NCBI GenBank assembly: GCA_037157565.1
Contig: JAZHRO010000026.1
Coordinates: 36,206,501 to 36,270,500 of the forward strand
DNA length: 64,000 bases
From: Thalassia testudinum
Taxonomy: Eukaryota; Streptophyta; Magnoliopsida; Alismatales; Hydrocharitaceae
Direction: 5' to 3'
This document shows positions 43,629-54,836 of the stretch, in pieces. The notes beneath the pieces were generated by a model. That model saw nothing but the letters and a program-made list of their open reading frames with translations. It did no database searches and was not told the DNA's origin. How positions within the stretch are numbered: position 1 is the first letter of the stretch; each line of letters begins with the position of its first letter. A program made the translations under genes and the position numbers.

Positions 43629-44826
43629 CTCCCTCTCAAAATGGAGCATATATATCAATGATGCTAAGCTTGGAACAACATTTGTCACATGCGGATCTTG
43701 GAAGAGGCTTAGTGAAAATATTCGCAATCTGATCTTCAGAAGGAACAGGTGTAGTGTTAATGACTCCATGCTATATCAAGTCTCTGGTATAGTGGCAATC
43801 AACCTTAACATGCTTTGTCAGTTCATGAAACATCGGGTTGTTTGCAATGTATGTAGTAACGCGATTATCACACATCATCTCCATTAGTCCCTCTACCGGG
43901 ACATGGAGAATGTAGCACTGATCTGACCTAGACCATCTCTGTAGCTGTCTGAGCCATAGCTCGGTATTCGAACTCTGCACTAGACCTAGATACCACATGT
44001 TGCTTCTTGCTCTTTCATGCCACCAGATTTCCTGCTACATAAGTGGAGAACCCAGTTGTTGACTTCCTGTCTACCATGCACCCTACATAGTTGACATCAG
44101 CATAGCCAACAATACTCATAGGTGTGCCATTCTGAAATAAGACACCTCTACCAGGTGCTTTCTTCACGTATCTAAGCACCTACATAGAGCATCCCAATGC
44201 TGCTTGGTTGGTTTGTCCATGAACTGGCTAAGTTTCCCTACCACAAGGGAAATATCAAGACGCGTAATAGTAAGGTACAATAGCTTACCAACCAACTACC
44301 TATAAGATCTACTATCTACAGGTGGAGACTCTGCATCATAGAGGTGTCCTTTGGGATCCATAGGTATATTAGCAGGTTTGGATCCCATCATTCCTATCTC
44401 CTGCAAGACATCAAGGGCATATTTGCGCTAACTGAGGATAATGCCCTCTCTGCTGTCCGCCACTTCAATGCCAAGAAAGTATCTGAGCTCACCAAAATCC
44501 TTCATCACAAAGGCTTTAGCTAGCTTCCTTTTCACCTATGTTATCCTAGCAATGTCATCTCCAGTAAAGATTAAGTCATCCACAGACAAGGAGTATAACC
44601 ACTCTCCCTTTGCTCTTCCTAACAAATAATGAGTGATCAGCAAAAGACCTTACAAGTCCCATGATCTGTACCTCCTCTGACAGTCTCTGGAACCAAGCTC
44701 TCGAACTCTATTTCAAGCCATAGATGACTTTCTTTAGTTTACATGCACACTTCCCCTAAGTCTCAAACCCTGGGGGTTGTTACATGCAGACCTCCTCCTG
44801 AAGATCTTCATACAGGAACGCATTCT
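43629..44826 (-). pseudogene. Element O RNase H and RT C-terminal half
   Basis: 43998-43771 encodes M-M-C-D-N-R-V-T-T-Y-I-A-N-N-P-M-F-H-E and D-C-H-Y-T-R-D-L-I. Near 44100-44130 is Y-A-D-V-N-Y-V-G-like text, and near 44380 M-D-P-K-G-H-L-Y-D. The RT catalytic box is S-V-D-D at 44574-44585: Tyr is replaced by Ser. Confidence 0.75.
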
Positions 44827-45589
44827 TTACATCCAACTAATGTAGATGCCAGTCGTAGTGAACACTATAGATATCAAAATCCGAACAGTAGATAGTCGAG
44901 CTACAGGCGAGAAGGTATCAAAGAAATCTACCCCATACGTTTGGGTAAATTCCTTTGCTACTAGTCTCACCTTGTAGTCAGATATCGTGCCATTTGGGTT
45001 GTACTTAATAGTGAAGACCCAACGGTACCCTACCGTTCTGTAATGAGAAGACAAAGTGGTCAAGTCTCACGTCCCTCTGGAGTGTAGAACCATCCATCCT
45101 CCATGGCCTGATGCCATTTTGGATCCAGCATGGCCTGTTGATGGGATGTAGGAACCTGTCTCAGAGAGAGCAACCATGAAGGTAGCAAATGAACTGCCAA
45201 GATTGGCAATAGAGACTGTCCCTGTAGTATGGTAATGGAGATAGCTGCGAGGAGCCTTACGAATAGCAATTAGAAGGTCATGATCCTCCTCTATAGGCTC
45301 AGCAATAACAAACGGAGACTCATCCGAGGAACCTGCACAAGCACCATTAGGACAACTCACGTCAGCATCAACCCATACCTGACTAGGGGAGGAGACAGGT
45401 GGCTGAGGTGGTGTATTCTTCTCACGATGCATGTTGTTTGTATGTCACAGGTAACTTGTAGACCAAAATGATCTCTGCCTTCTGCCTCATAGAAGTCTTT
45501 GTGGCAGTGGTATCCTCACAATGAGTGACTGGAAACTGTTCCAAAGGAACTGGTGGAACAGGCATAGGAGCTGGTCCTCCTTCAAATGT
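44827..45589 (-). pseudogene. Element O linker and RT N-terminal half
   Basis: 45432-45067 has D-L-L-I-A-I-R-K-A-P-R-S-Y and ends G-G-W-M-V-L-H-S-R-G-T. 45063-44827 has V-G-Y-R-W-V-F-T-I-K-Y-N-P-N-G-T and D-F-F-D-T-F-S-P-V-A-R-L-S-T-V-R-I-L. The two overlap by a frameshift. Confidence 0.8.
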
Positions 45590-46929
45590 CACCTGATGAT
45601 CATCTGTAGAAGAATATGGAATAGCCTCATGAAATGAGATTTCTACAATAACATAATGCTTCTTACTTCGAGGGTCATAGCATTTGTATCCTTTCTGGAG
45701 CCAACTTGTCCTTGCCAGGTCCTAGAAGATGAACAGAGGCTACACAGCTAAACACCTGACATGGTACAGTAAATAAATCATTCTCAAGATAAAGGACCTG
45801 CCATGAAACTTGTTCCTGTATAGCTGAGTTGGGCAATCTATTAATCAAATAGCATGCACTTAACACTACATTGCCCCAGTATACCTATGGCACATTGTAT
45901 TGTATCAGGAGTGTTTTGGCAACATCCAACACAGAACGATGTTTTCTTTCCACTACACCATTCTGCTGCATGGTATGGGGATAGGACATCTGGTGCATAA
46001 TTCCAAGTGATCTCTAAAAGGCTGCTAACTTAGCCGTGCAAAAATCTGAAACATTATCAGATCATATAATTTTCACATTAGTAGAAAGGTGAGTCTTTAT
46101 TTCCAAAATAAATGTTTCAATCACAAACTCAACCTTAGATTTATTCTTCTAAACAAATAGCCAAGATATCCTGGAAAGATCATCCACAACAAGTAAATAA
46201 AATCTATGACCAAGTCTGTCTGATACTCTACTAAGATCCCATACATCCACATGAAGTAAATCAAAAATAGTAGCAGAACTCTGAGAAAAGTTGGAAGGAA
46301 AACCAGCTCTAAAATGCTTTCCCAACTGGGATGCATTACACAAAATCTCGATAGCAAGTGATACGTGAGGGATGACGCGTCGAAGCCTATCCAGTGAAGG
46401 GTGCCCAAGATGACGATGCCACTGAAGAGCTATACCAGCACTAAAAGCAACCTCGTCCTGACACATAGCAACAATGGAGTCTGGATCAGGAGACACACCT
46501 TCTTCATGTCCACCACCAATCGTCCTCCCCGTAAGCTTGTCCAGAAAAATGCAACCCAACTCATCAAATATAGCACGACAATGCAGGTCTTTTGTAATTC
46601 TACTGACGAACAAAAGACTAATCGAAAATTCTAGAACATAAAGAACATTAGGCAGAATCAGTGCAAGAATCATTGTCACATCTCCTCTGCCATGAACTCA
46701 ACACTGCCTGCCATCTACCACCTACATAGATCTACCCGAAGGGATATCCTGAACCTGTCTGAAACACATCTCATCACCACTAAGATGCTGAGACACACCT
46801 AAATCCACCAGCTACAAGGCACTGTTAAAACTACTAGTAGCAGATCTATAAGCAAAAATTATACCTGAGGAGGCCAAAGCAACAGTATCAGCAGTACTGG
46901 TGATCTCTTGGGTCAACTGGGAGAGACAT
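45590..46929 (-). pseudogene. Element O protease and integrase
   Basis: 46679-46149 is a 176-codon open stretch: I-S-L-L-F-V-S-R-I-T-K-D-L-H-C-R, L-Q-W-H-R-H-L-G-H-P-S-L-D-R-L-R and L-L-H-V-D-V-W-D-L-S-R-V, then V-V-D-D-L-S-R-I-S-W-L-F-V. The C-terminal part at 45866-45675 has Q-V-F-S-C-V-A-S-V-H-L-L-G-P-G-K-D-K-L. The protease Asp region near 46800 reads L-V-D-L-G, again with Leu for Ser. Confidence 0.8.
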
Positions 46930-47820
46930 GGACAACAGCATCATAATCCGCACGGGATACCATACCACTCGCCTCTTATGAAGAAATAGCCTGGTTGGCC
47001 ATGGGAGGTCAACCATGCTTCGTCCATCAAGAGGCCTCTGAATGGCCAATATTCCCACAATGTGAGAAAATGGTGTGGGGTCTGCTACTCGTACCTCGAC
47101 CACCACATCCTCTGCCCCTGGTAGATTGAGCACCATGTCCTCTACGTGCAACAGCAACAAGTACAGGAGTCTGTCCAACCTTTGACATGGATGGTTTAAC
47201 CACTACACTACTCACATGACTGTAGGCTTCCTCAAGTAATGGAAGCTCAGCCAGTCAGGATCTGAGACCTCGCAGCGTCATAATCTGGTCCAAGTCCATC
47301 AAGAAACTGGAGGATAACATATTCCTTCCTATGTGCCCTCTGAGTGGCATAGGTGCAGACAGGACGACAGGTGTGCTTCTCAAGCAGCCCCTTCAAAGTG
47401 GCATAGTATTGAGAAAGCAACCGACCCTCTTATTTAAGACCACCAATGTCATGGTGAACTCAAACACCTTGCTAGAATTCTTCTCATGAGAGTACGTGTC
47501 ATGCAGAGAATCCTACATCTCCTTGGACGTCTTGTGGTTCATAATCCCATCACCAATCTGAGGTTCCGCTGAATTCATGATCCAAGCACGGATCATTGAA
47601 TTCTTTCTTCCATGTGGCATTTTTCCCTATCTTATCTTGTGGCTCCAACTCTAAAAAAAAATGTTCCTTACCATGTCCCTCAATAGTCATGAGGAACATC
47701 TGAAACCATCTGGCATAATTGGATTCAATCAACTTGACGATAAGAACAAAGAATGGATTTGTAACTCCTATTATCCATAGCGGTACCTAACGACACCTCC
47801 GAAGAATTTGAAGAAGCCAT
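46930..47820 (-). pseudogene. Element O gag
   Basis: The start at 47820-47818 opens M-A-S-S-N-S-S-E-V-S-L-G. 47732-47550 is open in a shifted frame. The R-G-H-G-A-Q-S-T-R-G-R-G-C-G-G-R-G tail and a knuckle remnant F-S-H-C-G-N-I-G-H-S-E-A-S lie at about 47150-47030, with the first Cys lost and the last Cys now Ser or Trp. Confidence 0.75.
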
Positions 47821-48493
47821 CATGCCTTAGGACAACCATAAGATATCATAGAGAAGATCTGAAATCAATATTCAGATATGAGAATCTCAAAATCAGAGGA
47901 AAAATGATCTCTTAAACATGAGATCTAAGATCTAAAGACCCTAGATAACATTCCAAGAGTCACAAGCAATTCTTAAATCGTGGCTTAGCACATGCTAGGT
48001 TACGGGGAAGACCTTAACCGTGTTTCAAGAGGTGCTACTCCCCCTCTCTGGTGAGAAAAAATACGCCACCAACCACCACTACCCACTACACAAGATAGGT
48101 AGTGGTTGATGGCGGCAATAGAGGGGCAAGCGCTCGAGGCGGCACTGGTGGCACCCTAAGAGACGTTAGCGACGCTAGCGAGGCCTAGGAAGCGTTGGCG
48201 TTGCTGGTGAGGCCCGACACAGCGATGGTGGTGATCTACTGCAGGGCTGCAAAGCATTGTCAGTTAGGCAATGGCCTGCCAAAGTAGATCGACCGGTAGT
48301 GGTGGCCGATGGGGTTCGTCAGCAACGGCAATGATCAGAGCGATAGTTTGCTGCGACCAGCAAAGGTCTGTGGGCCGCTGGTGGAGGCTCTTCTGGGTGC
48401 CTTCAAGAGAGATTAGGGTTTTGGTGGAAAGATATTGAGGCTTATAGGGGTGAGATACTAGAGCGTCGATCTAGGATCACCACTCTGATACCA
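47821..48493 (-). other. Element O 5' leader and primer site
   Basis: No coding frame. GC-rich, with many GGCGGC/GGTGG-like words (48060-48400). The primer site CTCTGATACCA closes it. Confidence 0.6.
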
Positions 48494-48656
48494 AGTTGGA
48501 AAAAATGACAAGTCTTATTTCTCAAATGAAACCCTACACCTCTTTATATAAGGAGAAGTGTTGGGAAAATTACAACATAAGTCTAATAGGACAAAATACA
48601 TGACATAACAGTCCAAAACAATAAACAAACTAGATAACTAGAGTGCTCTACCAACA
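48494..48656 (-). repeat. 5' LTR of element O
   Basis: 163 bp, collinear with 43466-43628. It ends on the GGGTT duplication. Confidence 0.88.
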
Positions 48657-49906
48657 GGGTTCACCCTGACTTATAGAGTGGATTTCTTCGACACCTCACC
48701 AGTGGCACGCCTATCGACGATCTGGATTTTGATGTCTGTTCTGCCCACTTCGACTGGCCTCTCTTTCAGCTTGATGTGAAGAACGCCTTTCTGTATAGCG
48801 ATCTTTAAGAGAAGGTCTATAGGCAGCAGTCTCCCGACTTTAAGACTCAGGGAGAGTGTATAGACTTCGAAAGGCTATCTATGACCTTAAGCAAAGCTCG
48901 CGTGCATGGTTCCAGAAGCTATCCAAGGTGGTACAAGTGATAGGACTTTAGAGATCTTCTATAAATCACTCTCTGTTATCCTCTTCGTGTATGTTAATGA
49001 CCTCATTACCACCAATGGTGCGAGGCTAGGATAGTTGAGGTAAAGACTTTGGCTAATAAATATGTGATGAAAGACTTGGCCTAGTTACGATATTTTGTGC
49101 ATTAAAGTGGCAAAAAGCAAAGAGGGCATTGTTCTTTCTTAATGCAGGTATGCCCTTGACGTACTACAAGAGATTGGGATGTTGGAGGTTAAGCCTGCCA
49201 ACATACCTATGGGTCCCGAAGGGCACTTGTATGATGTCGAGTCAACACCTGTGGATTGTAGATCTTATTGGTAGCTAGTGAGCAAGTTGCTATACCTTAC
49301 CATCACTAGACTAAATATTCCCTTTGTAGTGAGAAAGCTGAGTCAGTTCATGGATATGCCTACTAAACAGCATTGGGAGACAGCAATGCAGGTGCTCAGA
49401 TATTTAAAGAGAGCACCTGGCCATGGCATATTTTTCTCGAGAGGCACATCCATGGCAGTGGTTAGTTACTCTGATGCGGATTATGCAGGTTTGGCTGATC
49501 GGAAGTCAACCATTGGTTTTTACACCATGTTACTAGGAATTTGGGCACACGGTAAAGCAAAAGTAGGGAGTTGTTTCCAGATCTAGCGCTTGAGTCTAAG
49601 TACCAAGCTATGGCTCAGATTACTGCAGAGATGGTTTAGGTAAGGTCTGTACTACATGAACCCATGGAGATGCGATGCGACAACTTGGCTGCTATATACA
49701 TTGCCAACAATCCAATTTTCATGAGCGCACCAAACACGTCGAGGTTGATTGTCACTACACCTAGGATTTAATTCAACGTGGTATCATCTACACTACTCTA
49801 GTTGCTTCTGAGGACTAGATAACAAATATTTTCACCAAACCACGGGCTCGTTCTATTTTTGTTGTCTGTTGTAACAAGCTAAGCATGATTGACATCCATG
49901 CTCCAA
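48657..49906 (+). pseudogene. Element M RT continuation and RNase H
   Basis: G-F-T-L-T-Y-R-V-D-F-F-D-T-S-P-V-A-R-L-S-T resumes RT exactly at the duplication. The catalytic box is Y-V-N-D at 48990-49001 (first Asp lost). RNase H: 49278-49586 has L-L-Y-L-T-I-T-R-L-N, M-Q-V-L-R-Y-L-K-R-A-P-G and Y-S-D-A-D-Y-A-G-L-A-D-R-K-S-T-I. It ends S-x-L-S-M-I-D-I-H-A-P before the stop at 49907-49909. Confidence 0.8.
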
Positions 49907-49918
49907 CTTGAGGGGGAG

Positions 49919-50071
49919 TGTTGTAGCACACCCTTTTGGTCCTGTTATGTACTTGTTTGGTCTTTTTTATTTTATTCTAGATATGTGTTGTTATTTTCCC
50001 CCACACCTCTCCTTTATATAAAGAGGTATAGGGTTTCTTATTGGAATATGATTACTCGTTTCCTCCCTACT
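49919..50071 (+). repeat. 3' LTR of element M
   Basis: TGTTGTAGCAC...CCCTACT. CCTTTATATAAAGAGGTATAG holds the TATA box, similar to the O LTR. No partner LTR is present because the 5' end of M is missing. Confidence 0.7.
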
Positions 50072-50824
50072 TTTACCATCAGTTTAAGTTTTGAGGATAA
50101 AACTCCTTTAAGGTTGTAATGTTGTGAACCTCGGATCTAAACTTCCACACTTGAACAATTTCCACTCTTCGAAAGGAGCCCAATGCCTTTCATTTCGCAT
50201 AAATCGGACATTGCAACCAATGTTGCAGGAATTTCGCGAGAAAACCCCTGCATTTTGAAACTGACACCATTCCCCAGTTGGAAGTCATTTTCGAACTCCT
50301 TGCAAAAATCCAAAACCAACAACACTAGTTTCACACAAATCGAAGGTAACTAGACCCCTTTTCAGAGTCCACATGTTTCGTGTTTCATGGATGTTTAACA
50401 TGTTTTAAATCGCATTTTAGATCAAAAATTTTGAAACATAAATCGAGATAGAACCTAAGATCTAACACCACCTCAGTGGCCCTCTCGGAGAGACGAGTCC
50501 AATGAACCTCGTCGCACGGAAATCAACCTTTCTGGGATACAAGAATGAGGATATGCAGGTGTTGTGTTGTTTTCAAAAAAAGGAAAAAAAAAGAAAAAGA
50601 AAACAAACCAAGATACCTAACCTTAATCGTAGCCCCTCCCCTCCACCTCGAGGTGCGTAGCCACCCCCTATCCCCATATGATCTCCTTTCCCCCTAATTT
50701 TCCTATGTAAAACCCCCATTCCCCACAAGCTTCCCCACCTCCATCCACCATGTAGGACCTCCCATTGTTTCCCTCACTCCCTTATTAATACCTCTATTTT
50801 GATAAAACAAAATTATATTTTATT
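50072..50824. other. Unassigned stretch right of element M
   Basis: No coding region. An A-rich tract lies at 50574-50605 and a C-rich stretch at 50630-50760. Read in reverse complement the left half resembles the non-coding text of large gypsy LTRs, but this is only an impression. Confidence 0.4.
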
Positions 50825-51783
50825 TGTGGACTAATCTTTCAGGTATCTCAACATGGATATTTTCTCTCGCTCTAGATTAAGTCAATAAAAGATGGTCTGT
50901 TAGAGTTTATTATAGTTTTTATCCTTATTAAGTCTATAACTTCTGATGAAGCCTCGAATATTTTGGTAAATCATATCTTACTAAACAATGTTTCTTTCCA
51001 TATAATTTTTATCGAGCCTTGATTGACCAAACTTAATATATGATCGACCAAAACCATTTCATCAATTAAATGGAATAGACCAAAAATATAGAAAATAGAT
51101 CGATCAAAATTACCTACTAATCGACCAACGATTGGTCGATCAAGATAATTATTAATCGAATAAATGATAATTTGATTGACCAAAACACTTTTATTGATGG
51201 ACCAATAATGTTTAAATAAATTCTAAATCTAGTAGTTTTTCAACTATAAATAACACCATCCCGTTGCATTTTTCTACACACTTTCAAAGCAATCTCTAAG
51301 AGAAAAAGTGCTTAACTCTCTCATTCTTTAGTTTTGCGCTCATTCTTCCATGCTTTCCAAAGTACTTCAATCACACTACTACGAAAAACACGATTTGATT
51401 TCTATTTTCATTTGAAATTCCTTAGAATATATAATTATATTCTCTTATTCTTTTGGTTTAATTAAGGACCCAAGTTGTCTGGGATTCACAAAGTTTTTGT
51501 TTGACTTCTCTTAGGTGCAAAAAAGAAGGGATATTGTAAGAGGTTGTGCCACCCTCGTTTAAATTGTATGTATCAGTAGATTGGTTAGCTCTATCTAGTC
51601 AAAAAAATCCTCAGTTGAGAAGCTTAGGTAATGATTTTTACTTGAAAGGATTTTCACTATAAATCTAGGTGAATTCGTGTAATGTTATTTGTAAATTGAA
51701 TTATCTTAAAGTTTATTATAATTTGGTAAACTACACTATTCCCCCCCTTAGTATAGATTCTAAGATCTTGTAGGCACCCACAT
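50825..51783 (+). repeat. Long 5' LTR of element P
   Basis: About 960 bp, AT-rich, ending CACCCACA before the primer site. CAACTATAAATAACACC at about 51239-51255 is a strong TATA box. Upstream, 51025-51215 repeats GATCGACCAA and ATTGACCAA words about ten times. The start is approximate, as no second copy exists. Confidence 0.6.
51025..51215 (+). promoter_or_regulatory. GACCAA repeat cluster upstream of the P promoter
   Basis: Within 190 bases the core GACCAA (or TTGGTC) occurs about nine times, often as ATCGACCAA or ATTGACCAA. Two copies contain TTGACC, the W-box core bound by WRKY factors. The cluster sits just upstream of the TATA box at 51243-51250. Function is inferred. Confidence 0.45.
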
Positions 51784-51879
51784 TTGGTATCGAAGCTGAG
51801 GTTATTAGCACAAAAGATGTCAAAGCCCTCTACTGCCTCGACTAACGTCAATGCTGAGGAGTAATCTATTATAAGAGCT

Positions 51880-52135
51880 AGTTAAATAATTTAAATAATG
51901 TAGAAGCAATAATATCAAACATATAAATAATCACAAAACACTTGGGTTTACGTGGAAACCCCACTCACAAGGAGCAGGGAGAAAACCACGGGAGAAGCGC
52001 CTTATGAGCATGATTTCTCTGTATTTCTTTTCAAAGTAAAATGGGAGGAGTACGCACCTATTTATATGCCATCACACACACACAAGGTACACACTTTCCA
52101 ATGTGACACTAAATAACCACATAATACTCTCAACA
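51880..52135 (-). repeat. 3' LTR of element R
   Basis: Plus-strand text AGTTAAATAATTT...TCTCAACA. It shares ACACTTGGGTTTACGTGGAAACC with H and I LTRs and CACACACACACAAGG with its own partner. Confidence 0.85.
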
Positions 52136-52789
52136 CTCCCCCTCAAGCTGGAGCATGGAATGCTCAGCTTGTAACACAAAGAAACCCACTCTACACAGGC
52201 GGGAACATAGGTTGGAGATGCTAAAGAAATTGCAGTTGTCTCTGAAGATCTGGTGCTAATGGCTCTCCGTTCAGTATCCCTAAAACTGGATCTTCCTCTA
52301 AAGACCTCGAAGGTGGATCTCCCTCTCTAGAGTCCACGAAACTGAATCTCTCACATAGAAACTTGAAATGAGTCCTTCTGAGGATCTCGAAATTCTAGAC
52401 CTCCTAGAGTTGGGTTTCTCATGTGGAGTCCATGAACAAAAGGGACTCCCAAGTAGGGGTGACTACAACAAGCTCCCACACTCCCCCTTTCTCCCATACT
52501 TGTACGGGAGAAAAAATAATGACGAGAAGAAAATAAAACATTAAAAATTGGAGAAGACTTCACATCTCTTAAATACGAACTTCATTTTTTTATCATCATT
52601 TTTTTAATTTTTTCCTTTTTTTAATTCCTCTCTATCTTTTCCCTTTTTTCTCTTTTCTTTTTTTTTTCTTCTCTTTTTTTTTCACTCCACGTCATTTTAT
52701 TCTTTTTTTCCTCCTCTTTTCTTCTTTCCCTCATTTAAATAAGGCTAATCAAAACAAAATAACCTACAAACACCTTAGGGTTCGGAGAG

Positions 52790-53300
52790 AACCCGACGGC
52801 AGCAAACTAGTCGCTACCCCTTGTGCTGCTGCGTGCCACCGCACAATCCTTCCATCGTCGACAGCCATCATTGCTGCCTCCTCCTACGCAAAGCACCACA
52901 CTCCTACCACTAGTGCCTTGCTGCCTCATCTGCTTAGGGTCTCCATAATGCCGGTGACACTAATCGTGCTGCCTCCACCAATCGCATCGCCTGTGTCGAT
53001 GGCCTGCAGCCCAGCATCCTCGTCGCTGTCATCCTCGCCTCCAAGGAGTCTTGCCATGGCCTCCGCGACCGCGTTCACGTCTTGCTCCTCAAGGACCGCC
53101 TCCGAGACTGCGTCGCCGCCTAGCACCGCTACACCACTGTACGTGCCTCATCGCTCGGATCTCCATCTTTGCCACCTGCAGTGGGCCGCATGCGCCCACA
53201 CCCGATCCATGCAGGCACTCTCCTTGATCACCTTGCTCCTGCTGGACTCTCTGACGTCGAGCCATCAGAGATCTCGCATGATCTCTCCTCTTCAGACGAA
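52790..53300 (-). other. GC-rich leader of element R, no gene recognised
   Basis: CpG-rich with overlapping open frames on both strands (133 codons sense at 52918, 107 codons antisense at 53412). I recognise no protein. It occupies the place between primer site and T/C tract, as in H and I, but the text differs. Confidence 0.45.
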
Positions 53301-53360
53301 CAAAAAATTCCCAAGATAAGCATGGAAATGATAACCCAAGAACGAAGTGCTTTAATACCA

Positions 53361-53614
53361 AGTTAAATAATCTAAACAATGTGGAAGCAATAATATCAAA
53401 GCATATAAACAATCACAAAATACTTGGTTTAATGTGGAAACCCCACTCACAAGAAGCAGAGAGAAAACCACGGGAGAAGCGCCCTATGGGCATGATTTCT
53501 CTGTATTTCTTCTCAAAGTAAAATGTGAGTACACACCTATTTATAGGTCATCACACACACACAAGGTGCACACTTTCCAATGTTGCACTAAATAACCACA
53601 TAATACTCTCAACA
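53361..53614 (-). repeat. 5' LTR of element R
   Basis: 254 bp, collinear with 51880-52135; ends on GAGCT. CACCTATTTATAGG gives the TATA box in reverse. Confidence 0.85.
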
Positions 53615-54539
53615 GAGCTCCCTTGTTTAACGGAACGAACTATGCAATTTGTTGTAAGACCTCCCCTGTTTGACGGAATGAGCTACAGTTATTGGAAAAG
53701 AATGCAAATCTTCCTGAAATCCATGGACTATGAAGTTTGGGATGTTATTGTCTCAACGTACACCCAACCAGAGAAGGCATGAGTTGAAGTAATTGTTGAT
53801 GATAAGAAGGTTGTATATAATGGCAAAGCTATGAACGCCATCTTTGATGGACAATCAAAGAAGAGTTCAATTGGGTTTCTGCCCGCAAAACAACCTACAA
53901 AATTTGGAACACAATAGAGGTCACTCATGAAGGTACCTCAAAGGTAAAGGAAACGCGCATAAATCTCCTAACTCAAAAGTATGAGCTCTTCAGGAAGGAG
54001 AACCAGGAGACACTCATAAGGATGCACATTAGATTCACAGATATTGTAAATTCATTAAGGAACCTTAATTAGGAAATGGAGAACAAAGCACTGGTTAGAA
54101 GAATTCTTCGATTTCTTACCAATGACTGGGGAACAAAGACTATAGCTATTCAAGAATGAAAGGATTTATCAACACTTTAGTTGGATGACCTCATCGAAAG
54201 TCTAATGACTTGTGAAGTTCAACTCCAACACATGAAGGAAAACAAAAATGAAGGAGCAAGGAAAAAGGACATTGCATTGAGAACGGCTTCAAGCATTGGC
54301 AAATCAAGTAGTGAAGATGATATTGCTCCTCTCCCGAAAGCTTAGAAAATTTCTCAAGAATAAAAAGAATTGGAGAAAGAAGAAAGATGAAACATGAAAA
54401 GAACCAGTTATTTGCTATAACTACAAGAAGAGGGGATATCAAAGAAAAGATTGCCCTCTGCTCAAAAGGAGACTGAGAAAGAGATCAAAGAAGCCAATTA
54501 GAAAGCACTACAAACCACATGGGACAATTCTGAATCAAG

Positions 54540-54836
54540 TTCTAAAGAAGCAACTTCTAGCGGGGAGGCTCTTCTTGGACTTGTGGCTCTTAAAGAAAAG
54601 GTATCCTCTTTCACACTTGATGAACTTTTAAAACCTTTTTATGAATCACAAGATTTAGCTAAAGCACTTAAGGCAGAAAACCAAAAACTCATAAAAAGTC
54701 TAGAAGATGAAAGTACCCTTAAACATAGATATGCTTCACAAAATTATGAGATATCTCTAGAGATCACCTCATTAAAATCTCTGAAAATAGATCTAGATAA
54801 GATAAACGATAAATATGCTATTCTTGTCAAATGACT
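54540..54836 (+). pseudogene. Element P coiled-coil spacer after gag
   Basis: An open frame with F-T-L-D-E-L-L-K-P-F-Y and many Leu/Lys/Glu heptads (A-L-K-A-E-N-Q-K-L-I-K-S-L-E-D-E, then L-K-S-L-K-I-D-L-D-K-I-N-D-K-Y). This matches the region in SIRE/Maximus elements where gag carries a long helical segment (F-x-x-D-E-L then E-x-x-x-L). It ends at a stop at 54832-54834. Confidence 0.7.

Larger units (their letters stand above)
43466..48656 (-). mobile_element. Full-length Copia element O, gggtt duplication
   Basis: LTRs 48494-48656 (5') and 43466-43628 (3'), both 163 bp, with about ten mismatches, mostly transitions. The duplication GGGTT lies at 43461-43465 and 48657-48661. The primer site CTCTGATACCA stands at 48483-48493. 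It has all domains in antisense order, 5.2 kb. Its coding parts are still heavily interrupted. It lies in RT of element M. Confidence 0.88.
35863..50071 (+). mobile_element. Copia element M, hosting N and O, 5' end missing
   Basis: Without N (37268-42376) and O (43466-48656) this is one sense Copia of about 3.9 kb. It starts in mid-gag and runs through protease, integrase, linker, RT, RNase H, polypurine tract (49907-49918) and 3' LTR (49919-50071). Its 5' LTR and gag N-terminus are absent. Both insertions have exact 5-bp duplications, so the coding text rejoins without loss. Confidence 0.8.
51880..53614 (-). mobile_element. Non-autonomous LTR element R, gagct duplication
   Basis: LTRs 53361-53614 (5') and 51880-52135 (3'), about 255 bp each, and the duplication GAGCT at 51875-51879 and 53615-53619. 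The primer site is decayed (TTTAATACCA, 53351-53360). The polypurine tract CTCCCCCTCAAGC (52136-52148) is intact. The 1.2 kb interior has the short related units (52250-52440), a T/C tract (52585-52730) and a GC-rich leader (52790-53300), with no gag or pol. It is in the same family as H and I. Confidence 0.85.
51817..54480 (+). pseudogene. Element P gag, split by element R
   Basis: ATG 51817 opens M-S-K-P-S-T-A-S-T-N-V-N-A-E-E; after R it continues at 53620. Text includes R-P-P-L-F-D-G-M-S-Y-S-Y-W-K and M-Q-I-F-L-K-S-M-D-Y-E-V-W-D-V-I, classic for SIRE-type gag, and later a K-K-x-D-C-P-L-like remnant of the knuckle at about 54430-54460. It is broken by stops near 53780, 54067 and 54160. It would form the particle. 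Confidence 0.75.

Noticed and set aside
50574..50605. A-rich tract as a LINE or SINE tail
   Set aside because: No LINE protein or SINE head precedes it and no flanking duplication was found.
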